Assembly (NCBI RefSeq): GCF_946476835.1
Contig: NZ_CAMKWA010000002.1
Coordinates: 186,001-250,000, forward strand
DNA from: an uncultured Neokomagataea sp.
Lineage (GTDB): Bacteria > Pseudomonadota > Alphaproteobacteria > Acetobacterales > Acetobacteraceae
DNA length: 64,000 bases
Direction of reading: 5' to 3'
Both the position numbers and the translations under genes were made by a program. The notes under the pieces were generated by a model. That model did no database searches. It was not told where the DNA came from and saw only the letters and a program-made list of their open reading frames with translations. Positions 1 to 9,854 of the stretch are shown here, piece by piece; the first letter of the stretch is position 1; the number at the start of each line of letters is the position of its first letter.

Positions 1-48
1 ACGCCCACACATACAAATCATGCGAACAGACAGCACTGCTTTCAATGA

Positions 49-207
49 CTATCTTGCCGCACGTGCCGCACGGACAGATGCATTTTTTGTCCATGCGGCA
101 CATGGAGTCGCGTTATGTAATGTTCCCATTCCATCACGAGAAATCACAACGCCATAAAACGGGGTCGCCACAGAAAAAGCCGTTTTAAAAATACCATCCA
201 AACTCAT
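49..207 (-). CDS. possible 52-aa hypothetical protein (weak)
   Basis: A short open frame runs leftward from an ATG inside the hairpin downstream of ppx and ends with TAG. It would encode 52 residues, starting MSLDGIFKTAF and ending in an Ala/Arg-rich stretch. I recognise no domain. There is no convincing ribosome binding site, and both its start and its middle lie in inverted repeats, so it may well be non-coding. Confidence 0.15.
   Translation of the reverse strand: MSLDGIFKTAFSVATPFYGVVISRDGMGTLHNATPCAAWTKNASVRAARAAR
63..101. repeat. imperfect 13-bp inverted repeat (hairpin)
   Basis: GTGCCGCA-c-GGACA is followed, after an 11-base loop, by TGTCC-a-TGCGGCAC. The arms pair except for one internal mismatch. 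It lies in the stretch left of ppx where no gene is well supported. No T-run follows directly on either strand, although a T-stretch sits in the loop. Its role is unknown. Confidence 0.35.
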
Positions 208-230
208 GCCATTTCAACAAATGGCATGAG
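203..230 (-). terminator. terminator-like hairpin downstream of ppx
   Basis: CTCATGCCATTT and AAATGGCATGAG form a perfect 12-bp stem around a CAAC loop, starting 13 bases beyond the ppx stop codon in the direction of ppx transcription. The following sequence on the minus strand is only moderately T-rich (TTTGGATGGTATTTTT), so termination efficiency is uncertain. Confidence 0.35.
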
Positions 231-243
231 CGCAATCAACTTC

Positions 244-1722
244 TTATTCTTCCCGCATTTCTGCATTCAGCCCCATAATATGGGCCAGACGCTCTAATCG
301 ACGCCGAACATTGCTGCCCGCTGCCCGGACAGAACGTGCACCGAGGATAAGAACCAGCGTCTCTTCCTCCACAAGAATACGACATTCTTCCAGCAATACC
401 GTCGTACCAGCACACAACGCATAAGCCAGACGCAACACCTGCCCTAAGCGGGTCGCACGTTCAATCTCCGTGCGTGACAGCAAATAGCGAGATGGCTCGA
501 TCAAGGCCGAATCTGTTGCTGCCTCATAACGCACAGCAAGCGTTAAGCCGATAAACGCCCGTGCGCTATGCTCAAACCCAACACCATAACAGTGCATCAC
601 ACGCTGATACGTTTGTTCAGCACGGTACTCCGGATGGTCATACGACCCGATATCCGACAGCGTACACGCCAATGTCCGCAAACGTTTCTGCGCTGGGGTT
701 TCACTGGGGAATAATGCGGCCGTCCACCCCACCAACTCTTGCGACAAAGCAGGGTTACGCGCCAACCGCCCTGCCATTTCATCCGCAAGTGCCGTCATCG
801 GATCATCCGCTGCAACAGATGATGCAACGTGCTTCATATACCAGCCTTCACGCAGGCCATCGATGCTGAATACAACCTTAGATGGACGCACACGCTCCAT
901 CAGGCTCCGCAAAACAGTCGCAGCAAATGGCGCATCCGCCAAACGTTTACGCGGCGTGTTCGGCAATTTTTCAAGTGTGCGCCGTGGTGCATCCACAACC
1001 CAATCCACCATCTCCCGGCATTCGCCTTCGGACAATGTAAAGAGATGAACGAGACTCAATGGATAACGCGTCCGCGCTATCTGCAAGCGTGCCAAAGCAC
1101 GGAAAGCACCACCCACCAGATAAAGAGGCCGCCCGGTCATCCCCGGCAGCCAGTTCACCTCTGCGAGCATTTCATCCGCAATTTCACGCGCACGCTCCAC
1201 ACTACCCTGCGCCCGGTCTTGCAACCGAATAACGCCGAGCTTTGTCGTCACCGCTTCATGATACTGACTATCTGCCACATGGATCAGTTCCAAAGAACCA
1301 CCGCCGATATCCGCTACCAAGCCATTGGCCGTTGGCAGCGAACACAGCACACCACGAGCAGCATAATCTGCCTCCTCAGTGCCTTCGAGAACGCGAATGG
1401 TCACACCCGGCATACGCGCACGAATAGCCGAGACAAAATCCGGACCATTGCTCGCATCACGTACAGCCGCCGTGGCCACCACCTCAAACGGCTCCGCACC
1501 CATAGCCCGCGCCACAGTATGGAACCGCCCAAGTACGTCCATAGCAAGAGCGACGCCCTCTTCATTAAGGCGGCCACTCGCGTCCAGTCCGCGACCAAGC
1601 TTAAGCGTAACTTTCTCGTTGAAAATAGGCAGTGGATTACGCACCACACCTTCAAAAACAACAAGACGAACCGAGTTCGAACCGAGGTCAACAATCGCTG
1701 AACGCTGAGTGAAAGGAGGCAT
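244..1722 (-). CDS. ppx: exopolyphosphatase / Ppx-GppA phosphatase
   Basis: Member of the Ppx/GppA family, which removes terminal phosphate from polyphosphate or hydrolyses pppGpp. The actin-like fold signatures are visible: DLGSNSVRL at residues 12-20 (phosphate 1 motif) and DIGGGSLEL at 138-146 (phosphate 2 motif). The 492-residue length leaves room for the C-terminal HD-like helical domain seen in longer Ppx proteins. It starts 19 bases after the ppk stop on the same strand, so the two are almost certainly co-transcribed and act on the same polymer. Whether it prefers polyphosphate or pppGpp cannot be read from the sequence; the ppk neighbour favours polyphosphate. A hairpin lies just past its stop. 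Confidence 0.93.
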   Translation of the reverse strand: MPPFTQRSAIVDLGSNSVRLVVFEGVVRNPLPIFNEKVTLKLGRGLDASGRLNEEGVALAMDVLGRFHTVARAMGAEPFEVVATAAVRDASNGPDFVSAIRARMPGVTIRVLEGTEEADYAARGVLCSLPTANGLVADIGGGSLELIHVADSQYHEAVTTKLGVIRLQDRAQGSVERAREIADEMLAEVNWLPGMTGRPLYLVGGAFRALARLQIARTRYPLSLVHLFTLSEGECREMVDWVVDAPRRTLEKLPNTPRKRLADAPFAATVLRSLMERVRPSKVVFSIDGLREGWYMKHVASSVAADDPMTALADEMAGRLARNPALSQELVGWTAALFPSETPAQKRLRTLACTLSDIGSYDHPEYRAEQTYQRVMHCYGVGFEHSARAFIGLTLAVRYEAATDSALIEPSRYLLSRTEIERATRLGQVLRLAYALCAGTTVLLEECRILVEEETLVLILGARSVRAAGSNVRRRLERLAHIMGLNAEMREE

Positions 1723-1741
1723 TATCGTCAGTCTTTACAGT

Positions 1742-4057
1742 TCAATCTTCGAGAACACGGTCTTGTCGTTCACGCGGCAAACGGCTTTCTGGCAAAGCCT
1801 TCTCCCGCGCAGCAGAACCACGCCCAGACAATGAGGGGTTATTCATGAAGTAGTCATGCGCAGAGAAAGGCTTACTCCCTGGTGCAACACGATGCCAACT
1901 CCCATCTTTCGACAGGGTCCAGCTTTGCAGCGTGTCCTTCAGATTAACCGTCATAATCTGACCCAAAATCTGCGCATGAACGGTTGTGTTCGTAATGGGC
2001 ACCAGGGTTTCTACGCGCCAGTCCATGTTACGCACCATCCAATCCGCAGATGAGATGTAAACCTTAGCCTGATGCGACGGCATACGATGGCCATTACCGA
2101 ACGCATAGATACGAGAGTGCTCAAGGAAGCGACCAACAATAGACTTGATCTCAATGTTTTCCGACAGACCCGGCACACCCGGCCGCAAACAGCAAATACC
2201 GCGGATAACACCAACAACCTTCACGCCAGCCTGAGATGCTTCATACAGAATGTCGATCAATTCAGCATCAACCAGACTGTTCATCTTCAGCCAAATCTTT
2301 GCCGGGCGCCCTGCTTTCGCATGCTCGATTTCTTCACGAATCAACGATTCCAAAGTTGAGCGTGTCGTCATTGGGGAGAATGCTAGCGCGTCCATCTTCT
2401 CCGGCGTTGCATAGCCTGTCATGTAGTTAAACAAACGCGCAGAGTCAGAAGCCAGCGTACGGTCACATGTAAAGAAGGAAAGGTCCGTGTAAATACGCGC
2501 TGTGATCGGGTGGTAATTACCCGTGCCAAAATGTGCGTAGGAACGCAGGTTATTACCTTCACGACGGACCACCAAGCTCAACTTGGCGTGCGTTTTCAAA
2601 TGTGTGAAGCCGAACACAACCTGTACACCCGCCGCTTCAAGCGCACGAGAGAGGCGGATATTAGCTTCTTCATCAAAACGCGCCCGCAGTTCCACCATTG
2701 CTGTGACGGATTTACCGGATTCTGCGGCCTCAATCAGGGCCTGTACAATCGGGCTATCACGGGATGTACGATATAATGTTTGTTTAATGGACAGAACGTT
2801 CGGGTCCCGCGCTGCCTGACGCAGGAACTGCACCACCACATCAAAGCTCTCAAACGGGTGATGAACAACTATATCTTTCGCACGAATTGCCGCGAAGCAG
2901 TCCCCATCATAATCCAAAATCCGCTCTGGGAAACGCGGCGTATAGGATGGGAACACCAAGTCTGAACGATCGTCCACAATCAATTGCTTCAGGTCAACCA
3001 CCCCGACGAAACCGGGCAGAACCATTACATCTTCATCGCCAACGCCGAGTTCTTCACCCAGTTCACGGCCCAGATCTTCCGGCAAACGACGATCAAGCGC
3101 CAAGTGAATGCCTACACCACGGCGGCGCTGCTTCAGGGCCGTCTCATACGAGCGGACCAAATCTTCGGCTTCATCTTCGAACTCAACATCCGTATCGCGG
3201 ATAATGCGCAATACGCCAGCTTCACCAATGTTCAAACCGGGGAACAAACGGCTCGCAAAAAGACGAATCAAATCTTCCAGAAGAATAAAGCGAATTTCAC
3301 TGGTCGCTTTACCCTCTGCATCAACCTTTGCAGGTAAACGCACCAAACGCGGCAATTGAGTCGGCAGAAGAACCAACCCATCCATCACTGGCGCGCCCGT
3401 GGCCTCATCCTTCAGGCGCAAGACCAATGCCAGCCCCATATTCGGGATAAACGGCAAAGGGTGTGACGGATCAACAGCCAGAGGCGTCAAAACAGGGAAA
3501 ACCCGCTCATCAAAAATCGTTGAAAGCTGCGCGTAATCCGCTTCATCCAACGTATCCGGAGAGAGAATGCTAATCCCCGTTTCTTTTAACTCTGCTTCCA
3601 GAATACCCCAAACCCGTTGCTGCTCCTCCATCAAGAAGCGGGCTTTTTTACGAATCGCCGCCAACTGCTGCGCTGGCGCCAGACCATCAGGGCTGCGTAC
3701 CACCATGCCTTCACGGACTTGCCCCACCAAACCCGCAACACGCACGGAGTAGAACTCGTCCAGATTGCTCGCGCTGATTGACAAAAAGCGTACCCGCTCA
3801 AGCAACGGGTTCTTAAGGCTCTCCGCTTCTTCAATCACGCGTTGGTTAAAGTCTAACCATGACAATTCACGATTCAAAAAGCGTTCTGGAGACGTCCGCA
3901 TTGCAGCATAATCCTGTACAGTCTTAGGGCTAGTCCGCCTCCGGGTCGTCCGCGTTGATGCCCCTCGTGTACGAGACGTCGTTACAGGTTTAGTGCTCGT
4001 TGACGTTGTACGACTGCGCGTACGGCGCGGAGCGGGCTTTTTATCATCTGTCGTCAC
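1742..4057 (-). CDS. ppk: polyphosphate kinase 1 (RNA degradosome-family PPK1)
   Basis: PPK1 reversibly transfers the ATP gamma-phosphate to a growing polyphosphate chain. The N-domain signature [15 protein letters not shown] is clear, as are the two active-site histidines: THAKLSL (about residue 490, equivalent to E. coli H435) and FLEHSRIY (about 647, equivalent to H592). The ORF track extends to a TTG at 4108, but that has no ribosome binding site. I prefer the GTG at 4057, preceded by GGGAAAG, giving 771 residues. Before the PPK core there is a tail of about 50 residues very rich in Arg, Thr and Ser, unlike ordinary PPK1 N-termini. It is first in an operon with ppx; hdaA lies upstream on the same strand. 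Confidence 0.95.
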   Translation of the reverse strand: MTTDDKKPAPRRTRSRTTSTSTKPVTTSRTRGASTRTTRRRTSPKTVQDYAAMRTSPERFLNRELSWLDFNQRVIEEAESLKNPLLERVRFLSISASNLDEFYSVRVAGLVGQVREGMVVRSPDGLAPAQQLAAIRKKARFLMEEQQRVWGILEAELKETGISILSPDTLDEADYAQLSTIFDERVFPVLTPLAVDPSHPLPFIPNMGLALVLRLKDEATGAPVMDGLVLLPTQLPRLVRLPAKVDAEGKATSEIRFILLEDLIRLFASRLFPGLNIGEAGVLRIIRDTDVEFEDEAEDLVRSYETALKQRRRGVGIHLALDRRLPEDLGRELGEELGVGDEDVMVLPGFVGVVDLKQLIVDDRSDLVFPSYTPRFPERILDYDGDCFAAIRAKDIVVHHPFESFDVVVQFLRQAARDPNVLSIKQTLYRTSRDSPIVQALIEAAESGKSVTAMVELRARFDEEANIRLSRALEAAGVQVVFGFTHLKTHAKLSLVVRREGNNLRSYAHFGTGNYHPITARIYTDLSFFTCDRTLASDSARLFNYMTGYATPEKMDALAFSPMTTRSTLESLIREEIEHAKAGRPAKIWLKMNSLVDAELIDILYEASQAGVKVVGVIRGICCLRPGVPGLSENIEIKSIVGRFLEHSRIYAFGNGHRMPSHQAKVYISSADWMVRNMDWRVETLVPITNTTVHAQILGQIMTVNLKDTLQSWTLSKDGSWHRVAPGSKPFSAHDYFMNNPSLSGRGSAAREKALPESRLPRERQDRVLED

Positions 4058-4185
4058 GTTAAAATCTTTCCCGGGACCTAGAGAAACGGCGCTGCAAAAG
4101 CTGCTCAATATATACCGATGTTGTCAAACGTAGGTTTCGTGTCACACAATATTGCCCGCCCTCCAAGCATCAACCCCTTAAATTT

Positions 4186-4887
4186 TTACTCATCGGATTG
4201 CAGAAGATCCGGCAGCACAGACAGCGCCAGTGCCCGCGTAATCGGCACGCCCTTTGCCAGTGCGGCTTCATCCAAGCGTTGCACCGCTTCTACGAGTGCG
4301 TCTCCCGTCCGCGGCAAATGCCGCCACAACCAATCTGTCACTTGCTGGGACACAACCAACTGGCGCCCTGCCAAAAGCGATAATAATAAACGTGCGCGCA
4401 ACTCATCTTCCGGTTCAGATGTCGCCGTTGTCGCCGTCGCGCGCAGACGGCTTGCCAAATCAGGCAATACACACACCGTTCGTGAAGGTGGCAAACGCCC
4501 CACCATCAACACACGGTCACCAAAAGCCAAAGCGTCATTCAACAGATGTAATAATGTGGCCTCATCACCTGCTTGATCAGCGTTATCAATCGCCACATGC
4601 CCAGCCACACGCACCCGCTCATTTTTCGCTTCCGCTATAAAATCACGTGCATTCAAAATTATAGCGGAATGTTGGGCAGCCCACATCGTCAATAAATGCG
4701 TTTTCCCTGTACCCGGTGCCCCCCAAAGCCATAACCGACCATCTGGCCATTTAGGGCGCGCCAACCACGCACGCGCTGCAACATTTGAAGGCGCTGGAAT
4801 AAATCGCTCTGCCGTTAATGCGCTATCACGCGCCAGCGAGAACGCTAACTGCTCGCCCCTCCCATCTGCCTGTCCAGACCTGCTCAC
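4186..4887 (-). CDS. hdaA: HdaA / DnaA-related AAA+ regulator of replication initiation
   Basis: A 233-residue homologue of the DnaA AAA+ core without the DnaA C-terminal DNA-binding domain, as in Hda/HdaA. Walker A is GAPGTGKTH at residues 56-64, and a degenerate Walker B (VAIDNADQ) follows. In Alphaproteobacteria HdaA works with the DNA polymerase clamp to stimulate ATP hydrolysis by DnaA and prevent over-initiation. Position next to ppk and divergent from purMN is a common arrangement in this class. The start is the first ATG after the intergenic region shared with purM. A family member lacking the clamp-binding motif would still look similar; I could not align the extreme N-terminus (QLAFSL resembles a clamp-binding peptide). 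Confidence 0.88.
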   Translation of the reverse strand: MSRSGQADGRGEQLAFSLARDSALTAERFIPAPSNVAARAWLARPKWPDGRLWLWGAPGTGKTHLLTMWAAQHSAIILNARDFIAEAKNERVRVAGHVAIDNADQAGDEATLLHLLNDALAFGDRVLMVGRLPPSRTVCVLPDLASRLRATATTATSEPEDELRARLLLSLLAGRQLVVSQQVTDWLWRHLPRTGDALVEAVQRLDEAALAKGVPITRALALSVLPDLLQSDE

Positions 4888-5048
4888 TCTTGCTCCTTGG
4901 CCCTACAGAATTGTTGCAATTGCACCATCATTTGATGGTCTTAACACCCATTTTGTCGGAAGTGTAATGTCCTCATGCGTGTTGCGCGTTACACCGCCGC
5001 AAAGCAGTGCTAGAAGGACCCCACGTTCTTGACCCTCGGAGTGCTTTC
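4888..5048. promoter_or_regulatory. divergent hdaA / purM promoter region
   Basis: This 161-base gap must hold the promoters for leftward hdaA and rightward purMN. It contains an ACCATC-ATTT-GATGGT inverted repeat (4924-4939) and a longer-range GTGTAA/TTACAC pair (4962-4967 and 4989-4994). I could not pick secure -35/-10 boxes and do not recognise a known purine-responsive element. Confidence 0.35.
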
Positions 5049-6131
5049 ATGACCGACCAGTCCACCGCCAACTCGCCTGAACACACTACCACACAAGGAG
5101 CCAGCTACGCACAAGCTGGGGTGGATATTGCTGCCGGCGATGCTTTTGTTGACGAAATCAAGGCTGATGCAAAAGCGACCAATCGTCCCGGCACAATGGG
5201 TGGCCTTGGTGGTTTTGGCGCTCTGTTCGATCTGAAAGCCGCGGGTTTTAAAGACCCCGTCCTCGTCAGCTGCACTGACGGCGTTGGCACCAAACTAATG
5301 GTCGCCATTGAAACCGGCCAGCATGCAGATGTCGGCGTGGATCTCGTGGCAATGTGCGTGAATGACCTCGTCGTGCAAGGGGCAACGCCGCTCTTCTTCC
5401 TTGATTATCTGGCAACAGGCAAACTGGCCGTGCCAGATGCGGCAACCGTCGTGCGGGGCATTGCCCGTGCCTGCTCAGAATCAGGTTGTGCCCTCGTCGG
5501 CGGTGAAACGGCAGAAATGCCCGGCATGTACGCTCCCGGTCACTATGACCTCGCCGGGTTTAGCGTCGGCGCGGCCGAGCGTAATGCGCTTCTACCCACA
5601 GGTATTCGCGCAGGTGATACGCTGATCGGCCTGCCCTCATCTGGTGTGCACTCAAACGGCTTCTCATTGGTCCGCGAAGTGGTGCGCCTGTCTGGCCTCG
5701 CATGGGATGCACCTGCTCCCTTCGCGGAAGGAAAGACCTTGGCTGAAGCGCTTCTCACACCAACCAAGCTCTATGTCCGTACTGTTCTAGACTTACACGC
5801 TGAAAACCTTCTGCATGGCTGCGCTCACATCACAGGTGGTGGCCTGCCTGGTAACCTACCACGCGTTCTCCCAAAAGGTCTGGGCGTAGAAGTCGATGGC
5901 AGCGCATGGGCCATCCCACCCGTCTTCAAATGGCTAGCACAAACCGGCAAGGTCGCTACTGACGAAATGCTCCGCGTCTTTAACTGTGGCGTAGGCATGG
6001 TCTTGGTCACACCAGAACCTGAAAAAGTCATGGCAAAACTCGCAGAACGCGGCGAAACAGGCTTCATCATGGGCAAAATTGTCGAAAGCGAAACTGAATA
6101 CAGCCTCACGGCACCGGTGTCCTTCGACTGA
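5049..6131 (+). CDS. purM: phosphoribosylformylglycinamidine cyclo-ligase
   Basis: PurM closes the imidazole ring to make AIR, the fifth step of de novo purine synthesis. The protein is clearly full length (360 residues) with hallmark stretches such as [29 protein letters not shown] and [10 protein letters not shown]. The ORF track opens at a GTG (5007), but the ATG at 5049 is preceded by GGAG at a 7-base spacing and its product MTDQ... fits the usual length, so I chose it. Its TGA overlaps the purN ATG by one base, indicating translational coupling. Confidence 0.97.
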   Translation: MTDQSTANSPEHTTTQGASYAQAGVDIAAGDAFVDEIKADAKATNRPGTMGGLGGFGALFDLKAAGFKDPVLVSCTDGVGTKLMVAIETGQHADVGVDLVAMCVNDLVVQGATPLFFLDYLATGKLAVPDAATVVRGIARACSESGCALVGGETAEMPGMYAPGHYDLAGFSVGAAERNALLPTGIRAGDTLIGLPSSGVHSNGFSLVREVVRLSGLAWDAPAPFAEGKTLAEALLTPTKLYVRTVLDLHAENLLHGCAHITGGGLPGNLPRVLPKGLGVEVDGSAWAIPPVFKWLAQTGKVATDEMLRVFNCGVGMVLVTPEPEKVMAKLAERGETGFIMGKIVESETEYSLTAPVSFD

Positions 6132-6706
6132 TGACGGCCAAAACCCCCATTGCCATCTTGATTAGCGGGCGCGGCAGTAACATGCGCGCCCTAATCGAGG
6201 CCTGTGCTCGCCCCGATTTTCCAGCCCGTATCGCGCTTGTTCTCAGCAACCGCCCGGATGCACCGGGGTTACACGTCGCAGCGGAGGCTGGCCTCGAAAC
6301 CCTTGCGATTGATCACAAACCGTTTGGAAAAGATCGTGAAGCGCACGAACGCGCCGTCCATGACGCGCTTCAACAAGCAGGCATCCGCGTCATTTGTCTT
6401 GCGGGCTATATGCGCGTCCTGACACCCTTTTTGGTCACCGCTTGGGAAGGGAAGATGCTCAACATCCACCCTTCTCTTCTGCCAAAATTTCCGGGGCTCC
6501 ACACTCATGAGCGCGCGATTGCCGAAGGTGAATCCGAACATGGATGTACTGTCCACCTTGTCACCGCTGGCGTGGATGAAGGCCCTATCCTTGGCCAAGC
6601 ACGCGTGCCCGTTCTCAAAAATGATACGCCAGACAGCCTAGCTGCCCGCGTACTGGAACAAGAACACACATTATACCCGAACGTCCTCAAAACGTTTTTG
6701 GCATAA
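6131..6706 (+). CDS. purN: phosphoribosylglycinamide formyltransferase
   Basis: PurN transfers the formyl group from 10-formyltetrahydrofolate to GAR in purine synthesis. The glycine-rich ISGRGSNMRALI opens the protein, and the catalytic region NIHPSLLPKFPGLHTHERA followed by HLVTAGVDEGPILGQ supplies the conserved Asn, His and Asp. At 191 residues it has the normal family length. It overlaps purM by one base (TGATG) and is the second gene of a purMN operon. The membrane protein gene that follows starts 27 bases later and could be read through. Confidence 0.97.
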   Translation: MTAKTPIAILISGRGSNMRALIEACARPDFPARIALVLSNRPDAPGLHVAAEAGLETLAIDHKPFGKDREAHERAVHDALQQAGIRVICLAGYMRVLTPFLVTAWEGKMLNIHPSLLPKFPGLHTHERAIAEGESEHGCTVHLVTAGVDEGPILGQARVPVLKNDTPDSLAARVLEQEHTLYPNVLKTFLA

Positions 6707-6733
6707 AAACTCTTAAGAAAGCCGATACCGTCC

Positions 6734-8164
6734 ATGCTTGCAGCACGCCTTGCCCTAGGTCTCTGCCTCATCTTGGCCGGTACGGTCATCGCCCTTCATG
6801 CTTCCGCCCTGCCCTACGCACTCTGGCAGGGCGACGAATATGACTATTTCTATAACCAATCCCACACAGGCAGCAGCTTCTTCTGGCATCGCCTCCTTTT
6901 CTGGAGTCCACGCCCGCTCTCTGAAGCCATCATTGCCCTTTATGGCCTCTGCGTCGCCCGGCTACACGCCCCGCTCATCGGCCCTATGCTGAGCACCATC
7001 TGGGCACTCTGCGCCGCACTCGCTTTTCTGCCGACGATCCTATGCCGCGCCCTTCCACAAAATACACGCTTCTTTTTCATTGCGTTGAGCAGCATTATTG
7101 TTTTCCTTGGCCACCCCATCGCGGATCTGATGTTCTGGCCCATGGCAACTGCCGCCCATCTACCCGTCTTAGCCGCCGCATTCTGCCTGACCTTAAGCAC
7201 CCTCACCCACACTGAACGCCCCTGGCTCACGGCCCTATGCCTTAGCGTTGCGGCAATCTCCAGCGAAGCTGGGTTTTTCTTTTCCGGCGCGTATCTTAGC
7301 CTCACGGCCTTCTTGACCTTGGTGAAACCTACTCACCCCCGACAACCTCTTAAAATGCTCTGGGTTCCCGCGGCCCTGTGCCTCTTTGTACTATGGCGTC
7401 TACTCGCCGGACGCATTGGCCTCCCACACCCGCACAATACCCCCACACAAGGCGCCATCCTTCAGAGCTTACGCAGCAGCCTCCTTCCCTTTGTACATAA
7501 CCTCGCCATGCTTGAACCAATGGACATCAGCGCGGGAGGGCGTAATGGCGGCACAACTCTGCACGGCTTACTGCTCAAAACACTCATCGCATTCAGCAGC
7601 TTCACAGCCCTACGCACTGCCAATATCCGCCCGTCTTTACGCAGCCTGATGGTGCTCAGCGTTTCTTTTCTCGCTTGCAATGCACTGATCATTGCCAGTG
7701 CTTATTACGAGTTTGGCTTCCTCTGCTGCCAGCGCCACGAAACCCTGCGCCTTGATGTCAGCCTGCTACTCGCCATGTTAGCCGGAGGATATGCTGCACG
7801 CACACTGCCCAACATACGCGTCACACAGTCCAAACTCCAACTTATCGCCTGCACCTGCCTGATCATGTTTACTTTAGACACCGCACGTTGGCGCTATGCT
7901 GATATGGCTCTTTTCCTACGCTCCCGCCCACTGGAAACCCAAGCACGCATAGCCACATGGCAGTCTGGCCTAGCTCCCGGCCCTATGATGACCATGTCAC
8001 AAGGCACAAACTCGCCACTCTTTTATTACTGGCCGTGGGAACCCGGCCACTACATGTCTGGCGGAACAGGCTGGGACGTTCAATCCATGATGAAGTTTTT
8101 CAACAAAACACAACTCACCGTTCTACCGCCACACCCCGTAAGCATCCCTACACGCACACATTAA
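6734..8164 (+). CDS. multi-pass membrane protein, GT-C glycosyltransferase-like, unassigned
   Basis: This is a 476-residue protein made almost entirely of hydrophobic helices (about ten or more), with no name I can assign. After the first helix, in what would be the first periplasmic loop, it carries GDEYDYF (residues 33-39). An acidic pair at this place is typical of GT-C enzymes that use polyprenyl-phosphate sugars, so a lipid-linked sugar transferase is a reasonable inference, not a demonstration. It follows purN closely but has no functional link to it. It faces the DUF2142 gene across an AT-rich gap of about 230 bases. Confidence 0.7.
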   Translation: MLAARLALGLCLILAGTVIALHASALPYALWQGDEYDYFYNQSHTGSSFFWHRLLFWSPRPLSEAIIALYGLCVARLHAPLIGPMLSTIWALCAALAFLPTILCRALPQNTRFFFIALSSIIVFLGHPIADLMFWPMATAAHLPVLAAAFCLTLSTLTHTERPWLTALCLSVAAISSEAGFFFSGAYLSLTAFLTLVKPTHPRQPLKMLWVPAALCLFVLWRLLAGRIGLPHPHNTPTQGAILQSLRSSLLPFVHNLAMLEPMDISAGGRNGGTTLHGLLLKTLIAFSSFTALRTANIRPSLRSLMVLSVSFLACNALIIASAYYEFGFLCCQRHETLRLDVSLLLAMLAGGYAARTLPNIRVTQSKLQLIACTCLIMFTLDTARWRYADMALFLRSRPLETQARIATWQSGLAPGPMMTMSQGTNSPLFYYWPWEPGHYMSGGTGWDVQSMMKFFNKTQLTVLPPHPVSIPTRTH

Positions 8165-8396
8165 AACTAAGGGATTGAACACGCCATGACATCCATGCCC
8201 TCATATTAACGGGCACTGCTTTTAAATTCACTACATGCAAGATGACATGCACCCAATATCCACTTCAGGCCTGATCCAGAAATATATCATCCCTCTTATT
8301 TGAAGATAAAACAGAATATATCGAAAAAATTTATAATTTTATTATTTAATAATAATTAAAATGAAACAATATGTACTCCATATATTCAATGCTTAT
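8165..8396. other. AT-rich gap between convergent membrane-protein genes
   Basis: These 232 bases are conspicuously AT-rich on the right side (for example around 8330-8360). I see no open frame with a ribosome binding site, no RNA gene and no clean terminator hairpin. Confidence 0.4.
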
Positions 8397-9797
8397 CTAC
8401 CAGTAACGCAATACCAACGTCTCATAGGTTGCTATAGCGCATACAAAAGGCACGACAACAATCAAAACAGCATCAACTCCACGCCATATCCGTGCACCCC
8501 AATGGCGCGGTATTTCAGGCAATAACAGCGCCAAAAATAACGAAAGACCCAAGTAGTACCGTCCTTGCAGCCCCAAAATCAAAGACTGTCCCACCGGCGT
8601 CCAAATCATATAAAGCGCAAGACTCACACCGCAAAACGTAGCCGCTACAATAGCCAACGCCCCAAAACGCTGCCCCCACGCCCAAATACAAAATCTAAAC
8701 CGTGCCTGTAGGAGAGCTGAGCACACACCCAACCCCCACGCAAAGCCGATAAAACGATAAAACCATTGTGGGGTTGAAGCATCCAACCAACCCAGGATGC
8801 CGATATATTGCTGGTACAACCCCGCACCAAACGCCATCGCAGTCCGCACAACCAACTCAACCGCTACCCATGGGTGATGGAACAGACGTAGAGCTTGGCG
8901 CTTCTCATCAACAGCACCACCACTCACAGCGGTAATGTCCACCGGGTGCATACCCACCGTGCCCCATAACAACATCGTCCCGAATGCGCTCACCGCAACA
9001 GCCAACGCACGCATACGGTGCACCCGATCCGCATATAAAAGCGGCAACAAAGCCATCAACACATAAGGAGGCTTAGACGCCAAAATTCCGGCCAGAAGAC
9101 AGGCCAACACCACCCAATACCAACGGCGCTCCGCCAAAGGCCCCCGTATATGGGTCAATAGCGCCACACACAGCGCACAGCTTGCGATAAACAGTCCATC
9201 TTGTGAGCAAGACGCATAAAGCGACAGCGTCATCGGGAGAGAGAGCACCACAGCCATCAAAACGCGGCCACGCCGCGTTACAGCCAGCGCCAAAGCGGCT
9301 ACAACAACACAATAAAGAACAGACGCTAAGCGCCCTATATAGAACGACACCAGCACTGAACGATGCGTCACACGCCCCACATCAATGCCCACAGCCTGCG
9401 GAATGTAAAAAAACGGAGCGTAAATAACCGTGTTCGGAAACGCCGCCTGCTCGCGCGGTGTATCCCAATGATCGTCTCGCGCGGCCAAAACCCGCGTAAC
9501 CGTTACTTTACGATCATCATGAAAAAAGAGATCATTAAAACGATAAGCAAAATGCACCGCGCCATGTGGCAATGTTCCGCCACTGCTCCACGGGGTCAAA
9601 CGATCCCCCAAGATATGGCCTTCGCCAATCTGCGCAGCACGCAGAAAATGATGCTCTTCATCCGGCACTTGGATCGGCGGTATTAAAAACACCATTCCAA
9701 CCAAAACTGGCCCGATGATCAGCGCCCATAAAAACGCAAAAAACCGCCCAAAGGCGGCCTCATCAGACAAGACCGCAGCCAAAAACCCACGGTACAT
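8397..9797 (-). CDS. DUF2142 family multi-pass membrane protein
   Basis: The N-terminal helix is followed by the family hallmark PPIQVPDEEHHFLRA (residues about 40-55), the acidic first-loop motif of DUF2142 proteins. These are large polytopic proteins often found in polysaccharide loci and thought to be GT-C-type glycosyltransferases. The 466-residue length and a dozen predicted helices fit. GGAGG stands 4 bases before the ATG. It lies 57 bases downstream of ndk on the same strand, separated by a perfect hairpin. The donor and acceptor sugars cannot be predicted. Confidence 0.85.
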   Translation of the reverse strand: MYRGFLAAVLSDEAAFGRFFAFLWALIIGPVLVGMVFLIPPIQVPDEEHHFLRAAQIGEGHILGDRLTPWSSGGTLPHGAVHFAYRFNDLFFHDDRKVTVTRVLAARDDHWDTPREQAAFPNTVIYAPFFYIPQAVGIDVGRVTHRSVLVSFYIGRLASVLYCVVVAALALAVTRRGRVLMAVVLSLPMTLSLYASCSQDGLFIASCALCVALLTHIRGPLAERRWYWVVLACLLAGILASKPPYVLMALLPLLYADRVHRMRALAVAVSAFGTMLLWGTVGMHPVDITAVSGGAVDEKRQALRLFHHPWVAVELVVRTAMAFGAGLYQQYIGILGWLDASTPQWFYRFIGFAWGLGVCSALLQARFRFCIWAWGQRFGALAIVAATFCGVSLALYMIWTPVGQSLILGLQGRYYLGLSLFLALLLPEIPRHWGARIWRGVDAVLIVVVPFVCAIATYETLVLRYW

Positions 9798-9813
9798 AAT
9801 GCCTCCATACAGT

Positions 9814-9839
9814 CCTCGGCTGGTCGAAACCAGCCGAGG
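9814..9839 (-). terminator. strong hairpin between ndk and the DUF2142 gene
   Basis: CCTCGGCTGGT and ACCAGCCGAGG form a perfect 11-bp stem with a CGAA loop, starting 15 bases past the ndk stop codon. There is no T-run after it in the leftward direction, so it may protect the ndk 3' end or attenuate read-through instead of acting as a classical terminator. Confidence 0.5.
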
Positions 9840-9854
9840 TCACCAACCGTGAGA

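Noticed and set aside
829-1701. 290-aa rightward frame opposite ppx
   Set aside because: It is antisense to a clear ppx gene, with low-complexity basic composition and no ribosome binding site.
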